From the NCBI GenBank assembly GCA_017646555.1, contig JAGCMG010000115.1:1-20146 (forward strand): DNA of 20,146 bases, in the 5' to 3' direction. Each line of letters starts with the position of its first letter. Position 1 is the first letter of the stretch. Shown one piece after another: positions 8,111 through 14,021 of the stretch. This DNA comes from Clostridia bacterium. GTDB taxonomy: Bacteria; Bacillota; Clostridia; Christensenellales; Borkfalkiaceae. The notes under the pieces were generated by a model that saw only the letters and a program-made list of their open reading frames with translations, was not told the origin of the DNA and did not search any database. The translations under genes and the position numbers were made by a program.

Positions 8111-8584
8111 ATGAAAATAAAAAATATAATGTTTGTTTGTCACGGTAACATATGCCGTTCGCCAATGGCAGAATTTATCTTAAAAGATAAACTTGAAAAA
8201 TTAGGAGTATTAGATAAATTTACAATCAAGTCAAGCGCAACGAGTAACGAAGAAATTTACTCAGGCATAGGCAATCCCGTCTATCCACCGGCAAGGGCAG
8301 AACTATTAAAACACGGCATAACCTGTAACGATAAACGCGCCGAACAACTAAAAAAATCCGACTATGAAAAATACGATATTTTTATATGTATGGATGCTTA
8401 CAACGTAAAAAATGCTATAAGAATTTTCGGGCACGATAACGATAATAAAATAGTAAAAATGCTATCTTTTAAAAATTCTGATGCCGACGTAAGCGACCCG
8501 TGGTACACCGGAGATTTTTCCAAAACCTATTTTGATATAGATACTTCGTGTGATTTATTAGTAAAAATATTGTTATCAAATTAA
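8111..8584 (+). CDS. Low-molecular-weight protein tyrosine phosphatase
   Basis: Cytosolic phosphotyrosine phosphatase of 157 residues, normal for the family. The P-loop CHGNICRS near the N-terminus supplies the nucleophile Cys10 and Arg16 of the CX5R signature, and the DPWYTGD segment near residues 135-142 supplies the general-acid Asp of the DP motif. In Gram-positive bacteria such enzymes often act on bacterial tyrosine kinases that control exopolysaccharide export, or on arginine/tyrosine phosphorylation. No BY-kinase gene is in the window, so the partner is unknown. The start is 11 bases after the preceding terminator; no promoter fits between them, so transcription probably reads through that terminator or starts within the upstream gene. 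Confidence 0.93.
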   Translation: MKIKNIMFVCHGNICRSPMAEFILKDKLEKLGVLDKFTIKSSATSNEEIYSGIGNPVYPPARAELLKHGITCNDKRAEQLKKSDYEKYDIFICMDAYNVKNAIRIFGHDNDNKIVKMLSFKNSDADVSDPWYTGDFSKTYFDIDTSCDLLVKILLSN

Positions 8585-8593
8585 CAAGTGGCG

Positions 8594-8631
8594 CACTTTT
8601 ACGCACAACGGTATTGCGAAATGCGACCAAA
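8594..8631 (+). repeat. Intergenic imperfect repeat, copy 1 (38 nt, AACGGTA hairpin)
   Basis: Matches 29 of 38 bases of the segment at 10428-10465. The shared core is ACGCA, one variable base, AACGGTA, then TG, a variable base and GAAA, with ACCAAA at the end. CGCA (8602-8605) can pair with TGCG (8615-8618) around a loop containing AACGGTA, and a second CGCA/TGCG pair (8592-8595 with 8622-8625) encloses it. The repeat starts ten bases after the phosphatase stop codon. Function unknown. Confidence 0.5.
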
Positions 8632-8669
8632 ACCGAAAAATATAAAAAAATAAGAAATGGTTAAAAAAC

Positions 8670-8698
8670 TTGTAATTTTGTCAAAAATTTGATAAAAT
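8670..8698 (+). promoter_or_regulatory. Sigma-A-type promoter with extended -10 for the secreted-protein pair
   Basis: The -35 box TTGTAA (8670-8675), a 17-base spacer and the -10 box TAAAAT (8693-8698) with TG at 8690-8691 form an extended -10 promoter. It ends 21 bases before the start codon at 8720 and precedes the ribosome binding site GGAG at 8711-8714. Confidence 0.7.
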
Positions 8699-8719
8699 AA
8701 AAGAAAAAACGGAGAAGTT

Positions 8720-9580
8720 ATGAAAAAGAAAGTAATAGCACTCGTTTCAATAGCACTCGCGCTAATTTTAACGATAGTGTTAATAATTACGATAGTCATC
8801 GTTCCGTCGTGTCAAATAGAAACGACGATAGAAAAGATAGAAATTTCGGGTAAAAGAACTTCGTCGGTGGAACTTAAAAAGTATTTTGCAGGGCTTGACG
8901 ATAGAGAAGAAAACGAACTTTTATCTACTAAATGGTATAAAGCGAGTGTAATCGTAAAAAGAACGGAAAAGATAAAAGAAAATGAAAATGCGCCCTTGCA
9001 ACAAGTTTTAAGTGAAGTTTATAACGCAAGTGGTAAAATATACTATTCGCCGTTTTCGTATGAAACAAAGTACGAATTCGATACTAAAATGCAATCGACC
9101 ACAGTTGAAAACGGCAAAACAATAAACGCTGAAGAAGACGGTGAGTTCACTTATTTTAGGGGCTCGTATTATTATCAAGCCGATAGGGAAGAAACGGTAG
9201 ACGGCAAAAAGAAAGAAAGTGAAATAAAGAGTGGTGTTAAACTTTCGATTTTAACTGAATTCTTAGAAGAAAAAGATATTTTAGAAATAATCGAAAAGCA
9301 ATCCTATGAATTTACTTTAGGACTTTTAACTGACGCAACGCTTTATAAAATAAACAAGGGGTTTATCGCAACCTATAGTCAAGAAGATAAGTTAAAAGTT
9401 ACGATTTCGTGCACTTTTAAGAGTGGTAGTATGCAAATTTCCGAGTGTTCAATTTACGTTTGGCAAAGGGACTACGGCTCAAATTACGAAGATATACGCG
9501 AATATAGAATAGATATTAGCGGGGCATTATTCGGTAGAAGTATATCACTTCCAGACGAATTTTGGCTTTTTACAAAGTAA
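8720..9580 (+). CDS. Membrane-anchored or lipoprotein-like secreted protein, unknown function
   Basis: A 286-residue protein I cannot assign to a family. A Lys-rich N-terminus and a long hydrophobic segment (residues ~5-29) are followed by VPSC with Cys31. This is either an atypical lipobox, because Pro at -2 is unusual, or simply a single membrane anchor. The rest is polar and looks beta-rich, with alternating segments such as SGKIYYSPFSYETKYEF, a central stretch rich in Glu and Lys, and the ending RSISLPDEF. The next gene encodes a lipoprotein with a similar size, a central charged ENGK-type loop and a comparable ending (NISVPSDAN), so the two could be distant relatives or partners. GGAG at 8711-8714 is five bases from the ATG. 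It is likely co-transcribed with the next gene, 12 bases downstream. Outer-surface localisation is inferred from the N-terminus only. Confidence 0.72.
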   Translation: MKKKVIALVSIALALILTIVLIITIVIVPSCQIETTIEKIEISGKRTSSVELKKYFAGLDDREENELLSTKWYKASVIVKRTEKIKENENAPLQQVLSEVYNASGKIYYSPFSYETKYEFDTKMQSTTVENGKTINAEEDGEFTYFRGSYYYQADREETVDGKKKESEIKSGVKLSILTEFLEEKDILEIIEKQSYEFTLGLLTDATLYKINKGFIATYSQEDKLKVTISCTFKSGSMQISECSIYVWQRDYGSNYEDIREYRIDISGALFGRSISLPDEFWLFTK

Positions 9581-9592
9581 GGGGGCGCAAAT

Positions 9593-10423
9593 ATGAAATT
9601 TACAAGTAAATTACTTTGCGTTATCTTGTCGGCAATAATTTTAATAACTTTAGCAGGCTGTAACGCTTGTGGTGCAAACGGTATTCAAACTGATAAAATA
9701 GCAACGGTGCAAGAACACGCAAAATTCCGTGATTCAAAAGACTGGGCTATTCAAGGTGGTACTTTTAGCGTAGACCTCGATTTAGAGTACGAAAGTATTT
9801 TCGCTGAAACAAAATATGACGACGACGGCGCATACTACGTAGTAACGGAAACGGAAATCAGCGCGGAAGGGTTTATTAACTTTGATAAGAAATTCTTATT
9901 AAGCGCAACGGCTGACGTTACCGTTGAAAAAACTTATACGACCATTAAAAACGGCAAAGAAACAAAAAAGACCGTTAAACAAGTTATGGAAGGCGTTGGC
10001 GTTTTAGACGACTATGCTGAATTGTGGTATATAGAAGATACGACAACCACTAAAGAAAACGGCAATAAATCAACTACGAACAAAAAGTATAAAGATATGG
10101 ATTTTTATACGCGTGAGCTTAACGTATTAACTTTCCCAGTTGCGTGCAACGATTTATTAGAGATAATCTTAAAAGTTTTTGAAGAATATCCAACTTCAAG
10201 TGGTAGTTACTTTTTCATTGATGGTGACGACTGTATGTTATTAAATCAAAGCCGTACAAAAATGGAAAAGACCGCGTTTATGTATAACGGCTCAAAAATT
10301 GATAGAGTTCATATCGTAAAGGAAGACGCAAATTCAAGTTACGATTACAAAATTTTATTCCGTGATAAAAAGAATATTTCCGTTCCAAGCGACGCTAATA
10401 CTTACGAAGAATATTTTAGTTAA
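9593..10423 (+). CDS. Lipoprotein of unknown function
   Basis: A 276-residue predicted surface lipoprotein. The signal peptide ends in a textbook lipobox LAGC (residues 20-23), so Cys23 should be lipidated and the mature protein held on the outer face of the membrane. The mature part is Lys/Asp/Thr-rich with alternating patterns typical of a beta-sheet sandwich or half-barrel (for example SVDLDLEYESIFAETKY), a Thr-rich charged loop near residues 140-165, and the C-terminal KNISVPSDANTYEEYF. I do not recognise a family; a LolA/LppX-like half-barrel fold is possible but unproven. The ribosome binding site is the unusually G-rich GGGGG (9581-9585), seven bases before the ATG. It forms a two-gene unit with the preceding gene and ends at a strong terminator. 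Confidence 0.78.
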   Translation: MKFTSKLLCVILSAIILITLAGCNACGANGIQTDKIATVQEHAKFRDSKDWAIQGGTFSVDLDLEYESIFAETKYDDDGAYYVVTETEISAEGFINFDKKFLLSATADVTVEKTYTTIKNGKETKKTVKQVMEGVGVLDDYAELWYIEDTTTTKENGNKSTTNKKYKDMDFYTRELNVLTFPVACNDLLEIILKVFEEYPTSSGSYFFIDGDDCMLLNQSRTKMEKTAFMYNGSKIDRVHIVKEDANSSYDYKILFRDKKNISVPSDANTYEEYFS

Positions 10424-10427
10424 AGTA

Positions 10428-10465
10428 CAATTTAACGCATAACGGTAGTGTGAAACCTTACCAAA
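10428..10465 (+). repeat. Intergenic imperfect repeat, copy 2 (38 nt, AACGGTA hairpin)
   Basis: Second copy of the 8594-8631 element, 29 of 38 bases identical and in the same orientation. CGCA (10436-10439) pairs with TGTG (10449-10452), the changed base keeping a G-U pair, around a nine-base loop with the conserved AACGGTA. It starts four bases after the lipoprotein stop codon and immediately precedes the terminator. Confidence 0.5.
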
Positions 10466-10470
10466 TCAAC

Positions 10471-10500
10471 AAAAAACGCCTTAAAAAATAGGCGTTTTTT
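10471..10500 (+). terminator. Rho-independent terminator after the lipoprotein gene
   Basis: AAAAAACGCCT (10471-10481) pairs with AGGCGTTTTTT (10490-10500) around an eight-base A-rich loop. The A-run and T-run on the two arms would let it work in both directions, but no gene converges on it from the other side. Confidence 0.88.
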
Positions 10501-10524
10501 ATTTTGCCTAAAATAGAAAAAGTC

Positions 10525-10553
10525 TTGAAATAGGACAATTATTGTGTTATAAT
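10525..10553 (+). promoter_or_regulatory. Sigma-A-type promoter with extended -10 for the beta-helix enzyme gene
   Basis: The -35 box TTGAAA (10525-10530), a 17-base spacer and the consensus -10 TATAAT (10548-10553) preceded by TG at 10545-10546 form a very strong predicted promoter. The -10 box lies 24 bases before the ATG at 10578. An in-frame upstream ATG at 10542 overlaps the -10 region and cannot be the start. Confidence 0.82.
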
Positions 10554-10577
10554 TCAAATAAAAAAACGGAGCAAAAA

Positions 10578-11687
10578 ATGCAATCAGTTCTTTGTTACGG
10601 CGCTATTCCCGACGGGAAGACCGACTGTTTAGTGGCTATACAAAACGCACTTAAAAAAGAAAAAGAAATATATTTTCCTTCTGGAGTATATTTAATTACG
10701 GGCGAAATTTTAATTCCGTCGAATAGAAAAATCGTGTTAGAAAGTGACGCTGAAATTTATTGTGCAGATAATTGTTTTAACAAGTCTGGCGTTCGCGCTA
10801 TGATAACCAACGACGATTATATAAACGGCAACGAAAACATTTATATCGAAGGTGGTAAGTTTAACGGCAACAATAAAAACAACCGTAGGGAAGATTGGGC
10901 AAAAGGTCCAAACCAAGGTTTAATGTTTTCATTTTATAACGTGAAAAATTTAACCGTTAAAAATGCAAACTTATATAATCCTGAATCGTACCATATTAGG
11001 CTTGGTAAAACGACGGACTTTTTAATAGAAAATATCAATATCACGACGGATTTTTTAACGCCTTGTCAAGACGGTGTACACGTTGGTGGTTATTCTCACC
11101 GTGGCGTAATAAAAAATATAACGGCAGTGGACGGTGCAACCAACGACGATTTAATTGCTTTTAACGCTGACGACGCTAACTGGTATTGTCAAAACTGGGG
11201 TATGGAAGACGGCTCGATTACCGACATGGTGGTTGACGGTGTTTACGCAAAAAACTGCTGGACGGGGTGTCGCATTTTATCGGTTAAGAGTTTAGTCAAG
11301 AATATTTTAGTTAAAAATATGGAAGTCGGCGTAAGAGAAATGGGTATAAATTTTGACGCGACTAGATATTGCGCCGATAAGATTTTCGACGAAAAAGATT
11401 ATCCAAACGGCGTCGGCAATTTAGATAACGTCGTGTTTGAAAATATAAAAATGTGGCGAACGCGTGAATTAGAGCGCACGATTTTACTTTTAGAAAGCAA
11501 CGGCAATTACGAGATAAAAAACTTTAAAAGAAAAAGAGAATTAGAGCCACAAACAACTTCAAAAACGGCGAAGACGGCATATCTATACGGCTCAAAACTA
11601 ACTATCAACAAAAAAGAAATCGCGCTTAACGGCGAAGAAACTTTTTATGACGGCGACAGTTACGATATAAAAGTGGAAAAAATTTAA
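10578..11687 (+). CDS. Right-handed beta-helix glycosidase, GH28/pectate-lyase-like, cytoplasmic
   Basis: A 369-residue predicted carbohydrate-active enzyme. It opens with the Pectate_lyase_3-type motif YGAIPDGKTDCLVAIQNA (residues 7-24), then FPSGVYLITGEILIP, and has many N-x-x-I/V beta-helix rungs. GH28-like acidic positions are recognisable: CQDGVHVGG (Asp165) in place of NTDG, and NDDLIAFNADD (Asp190, Asp191) in place of GDDC; the GHG histidine motif is not evident and CRILS stands near where RIK is expected. Substrate could be an oligogalacturonide-like or other uronic-acid or deoxy-sugar glycan. The start at 10578 is chosen because GGAG (10568-10571) is six bases upstream and the promoter ends at 10553. 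There is no signal peptide, so the enzyme should act on imported oligosaccharides. It has its own promoter and terminator, and no transporter is adjacent. Confidence 0.8.
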   Translation: MQSVLCYGAIPDGKTDCLVAIQNALKKEKEIYFPSGVYLITGEILIPSNRKIVLESDAEIYCADNCFNKSGVRAMITNDDYINGNENIYIEGGKFNGNNKNNRREDWAKGPNQGLMFSFYNVKNLTVKNANLYNPESYHIRLGKTTDFLIENINITTDFLTPCQDGVHVGGYSHRGVIKNITAVDGATNDDLIAFNADDANWYCQNWGMEDGSITDMVVDGVYAKNCWTGCRILSVKSLVKNILVKNMEVGVREMGINFDATRYCADKIFDEKDYPNGVGNLDNVVFENIKMWRTRELERTILLLESNGNYEIKNFKRKRELEPQTTSKTAKTAYLYGSKLTINKKEIALNGEETFYDGDSYDIKVEKI

Positions 11688-11704
11688 TAAAATTTTTAAA
11701 ATAG

Positions 11705-11742
11705 AAAAACAGCCTTAAAAATCACGAAAAGGCTGTTTTTTT
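11705..11742 (+). terminator. Rho-independent terminator after the beta-helix enzyme gene
   Basis: AAAAACAGCCTT (11705-11716) pairs perfectly with AAGGCTGTTTTT (11729-11740) around a 12-base loop, with a run of seven T at the 3' end. It starts 17 bases after the stop codon. Confidence 0.88.
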
Positions 11743-11829
11743 GCATAATTTAAACGGATAGCGCTAAAATTGAGTAAAATTAAAGAGTTTATCTTTGATA
11801 AAACCTAAAAAAATCCGTTCATAAACCTA

Positions 11830-11858
11830 TTGACAAACGCTATTTAAAGTTCTATAAT
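11830..11858 (+). promoter_or_regulatory. Consensus sigma-A promoter of the glycan operon
   Basis: Perfect -35 TTGACA (11830-11835), a 17-base spacer and perfect -10 TATAAT (11853-11858). It is the only strong forward promoter I can see from here to the window end, so it probably drives the whole operon. The leader of about 45 bases contains a small hairpin, TACGC (11881-11885) with GCGTA (11892-11896), just before the ribosome binding site. In the ~90 bases between the preceding terminator and this promoter there are two weak inverted repeats and no gene. Confidence 0.87.
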
Positions 11859-11909
11859 ATAAATGTTATTTTATATTATATACGCTCACGCGCGTACGGA
11901 AAGGAAATC

Positions 11910-12581
11910 GTGACAAAAATTATGTACAAAATTAGTGATTTATTTGATTTAACGCATACCTTAGCAAAAGAATATTTAGAAAAGTTCAAATATCCTTTTG
12001 AGGCATTATCTGGCATAAAAAATTTCATATTAGAACTTGGCGCAACGCTTGATAAAACTGAGTATGAAGAAGTATCGCCGTCGATTTGGGTACATAAAAG
12101 CGCGAGCGTAGCACGAACGGCATATGTAGGCGCGCCGTGTATAATCGGCAAGAATACCGAAGTTAGACATTGTGCGTTTATTAGGGGTTCAGCGTTAGTT
12201 GGTGAAAATTGTGTTGTCGGCAATTCCGTTGAACTTAAAAACGTAATTTTATTCGATAACGTGCAGGTTCCACATTACAACTACGTGGGCGATAGCATTT
12301 TAGGCTATAAATCACATATGGGTGCAGGGTCGATAACTTCAAACGTAAAGTCTGATAAATCGCTTGTCGTCATAAAAAACGGTGATGAGAAAATGGAAAC
12401 GGGCTTAAAAAAGACGGGTGCGTTTTTAGGCGATTTTGTTGAAGTTGGTTGCAATAGTGTTCTTAATCCGGGTACGGTTATCGGGCGCAACTCAAATATA
12501 TATCCGTTATCGTCGGTACGTGGTGTGGTTGAAGAAAATTCAATCTACAAAACGGGTGGCGTAACGGTCAAAAAAAATTAA
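11910..12581 (+). CDS. Left-handed beta-helix acetyltransferase, GlmU C-terminal-domain-like
   Basis: A 223-residue protein related to the acetyltransferase half of GlmU but lacking the uridyltransferase half. It starts at GTG 11910, preferred over ATG 11922 because GGAAAGGA (11898-11905) is close to GTG. After an N-terminal segment of ~55 residues come hexapeptide repeats (IIGKNTEVRHCAFI, VGENCVVGNSVELKN, VGDSILGYKSHMGAGSI). Arg92, Lys110, His122 and Tyr125 match E. coli GlmU Arg333, Lys351, His363 and Tyr366 with identical spacing, so glucosamine-1-phosphate N-acetylation is plausible; the position of Asn377 holds His136. It lies first in the glycan operon, 26 bases before glmM, the enzyme that makes its likely substrate. 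Similar stand-alone clostridial proteins are often annotated as UDP-GlcNAc pyrophosphorylase, which this one lacks the domain for. Action on a 4-amino sugar is an alternative. Confidence 0.8.
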   Translation: MTKIMYKISDLFDLTHTLAKEYLEKFKYPFEALSGIKNFILELGATLDKTEYEEVSPSIWVHKSASVARTAYVGAPCIIGKNTEVRHCAFIRGSALVGENCVVGNSVELKNVILFDNVQVPHYNYVGDSILGYKSHMGAGSITSNVKSDKSLVVIKNGDEKMETGLKKTGAFLGDFVEVGCNSVLNPGTVIGRNSNIYPLSSVRGVVEENSIYKTGGVTVKKN

Positions 12582-12607
12582 AAGGCAAATCATAAAAAGG
12601 TAACAAA

Positions 12608-13993
12608 ATGGGTAGATATTTCGGCACGGACGGCTTTAGGGGTAACGCTAACGAAAACTTGACGGCTGACCACGCATATAAAACGGGTAGGTTTTTAGGT
12701 TGGTACTATGGCGAACTTAAAAGAAAAGTAGGAAAACAAGAAAACGCAAGGGTGGTAATCGGTAAAGATACCCGTCGTTCAAGTTATATGTTTGAATACG
12801 CATTATGCGCAGGATTAACAGCCTCAGGTGCGGACGCGTGCATTATGCACGTTACACCTACGCCATCGGTTGCGTACATAGCGCGCGTGGACGGTTTCGA
12901 TTGTGGAATAATGATTTCAGCAAGCCATAACCCTTATCACGATAACGGCATAAAGTTAATAAACGGTAACGGCGAAAAAATGGATGAAGAAACCATTTCG
13001 CTTTTAGAAGATTATTTAGACGGCAACTTAACGCTTTTTGGTCAAAAGATAACTGAAGTTCCTTTTGCCGTTGGCGATAAAATCGGTTGTACAGTCGATT
13101 ACGTGGCTGGGCGTAACCGTTATATCGGTTATTTAATATCGCTCGGCATGTATTCGTTTAGAGGTAAAAAGGTCGGGCTTGACTGTGCTAACGGTAGTGC
13201 AAGGCACGTAGCCAAAGCAGTTTTCGACGCATTGGGCGCAACGACTTTCGTAATCAACGACGAACCTAACGGCGTTAATATCAATAAAGACGCAGGCTCA
13301 ACTCACATTGAGGGATTGCAAAAATTCGTTGTAGAAAAAGGGCTTGACGTAGGTTTTGCTTTCGACGGCGACGCAGATAGATGTCTTTGCGTTGACGAAA
13401 AGGGCAATTTAATAAACGGCGACCAAATAATGTATCTTTACGCAAGGTATATGAAAGAGCGTGGCAAACTCTTAAACAACACCGTCGTTACGACGATAAT
13501 GTCGAACTTCGGTTTATACAAAGCGCTTGACGAACTTAATATCGACTACGCAAAAACCAAAGTCGGCGATAAATACGTTTACGAATATATGCAAAAGAAC
13601 GCTTGCCGTATCGGTGGCGAACAATCGGGGCATATAATCTTTTCTAAATACGCGTCAACTGGCGACGGTATACTAACGAGCATAAAGGTTATGGAAGTTA
13701 TGCTTGCTAAAAAACTTCCTTTATCGGAACTTGTTAAAGATTGCGTAATGTATCCACAAACACTGGTTAACGTAAGGGTAAAAGATAAGCAAACGGCAAA
13801 GGACGATAAACTTGTTCAACAAGCCGTTAAAAAGGTGGAAGAAGAACTTGGAACGAGTGGTAGAATATTAGTTCGCGAATCGGGAACTGAACCCGTTATT
13901 AGAGTAATGGTTGAAGCCGAAGATAAAAACACTTGCGATACGATGGTTGACCGTGTGGTAGAAGTTATAAAAAAACAAGGTCACCAAGCGTAA
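12608..13993 (+). CDS. glmM: Phosphoglucosamine mutase GlmM
   Basis: Converts glucosamine-6-phosphate to glucosamine-1-phosphate, the entry to UDP-GlcNAc for peptidoglycan and surface glycans. At 461 residues it is close to the usual ~445-450. Signatures in order are MGRYFGTDGFRGNAN at the N-terminus, the phosphoserine loop ISASHNPYHDNGIK with Ser106, the Mg-binding DGDADR (Asp253, 255, 257), the substrate-specificity loop GEQSGHII, and the phosphate-binding RESGTEPVIRVM near the C-terminus. The GEQSGH motif and the N-terminal signature favour GlmM over phosphomannomutase. Ribosome binding site AAAAGG (12595-12600) is seven bases upstream. It sits between the beta-helix acetyltransferase and the dehydratase, tying UDP-GlcNAc supply to glycan synthesis. 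Confidence 0.95.
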   Translation: MGRYFGTDGFRGNANENLTADHAYKTGRFLGWYYGELKRKVGKQENARVVIGKDTRRSSYMFEYALCAGLTASGADACIMHVTPTPSVAYIARVDGFDCGIMISASHNPYHDNGIKLINGNGEKMDEETISLLEDYLDGNLTLFGQKITEVPFAVGDKIGCTVDYVAGRNRYIGYLISLGMYSFRGKKVGLDCANGSARHVAKAVFDALGATTFVINDEPNGVNINKDAGSTHIEGLQKFVVEKGLDVGFAFDGDADRCLCVDEKGNLINGDQIMYLYARYMKERGKLLNNTVVTTIMSNFGLYKALDELNIDYAKTKVGDKYVYEYMQKNACRIGGEQSGHIIFSKYASTGDGILTSIKVMEVMLAKKLPLSELVKDCVMYPQTLVNVRVKDKQTAKDDKLVQQAVKKVEEELGTSGRILVRESGTEPVIRVMVEAEDKNTCDTMVDRVVEVIKKQGHQA

Positions 13994-14021
13994 AAAATAA
14001 AACAAACGGACACTAAGGACG

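Noticed and set aside
8586..8600. AAGTG/CACTT hairpin with a three-base loop just after the phosphatase stop codon, as a possible terminator.
   Set aside because: The stem has only five pairs and the T-run is four bases, too weak to call; it also overlaps the start of repeat copy 1.
8599..8799. Minus-strand reading frame of 66 codons rich in Ile and Phe, across the start of the 8720 gene.
   Set aside because: It is antisense to a signal-peptide region and its composition follows from the A-rich plus strand; it also overlaps the promoter and repeat copy 1.
11753..11819. A seven-base inverted repeat (AACGGAT with ATCCGTT) and a small TTTATC/GATAAA hairpin upstream of the glycan operon promoter.
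   Set aside because: The arms are short and far apart in AT-rich sequence, so chance is likely; they could be an operator but nothing supports it.
11876..12490. Minus-strand frames opposite the beta-helix acetyltransferase.
   Set aside because: The plus-strand frame has clear hexapeptide repeats and GlmU-like catalytic spacing, so the minus frames are shadows.
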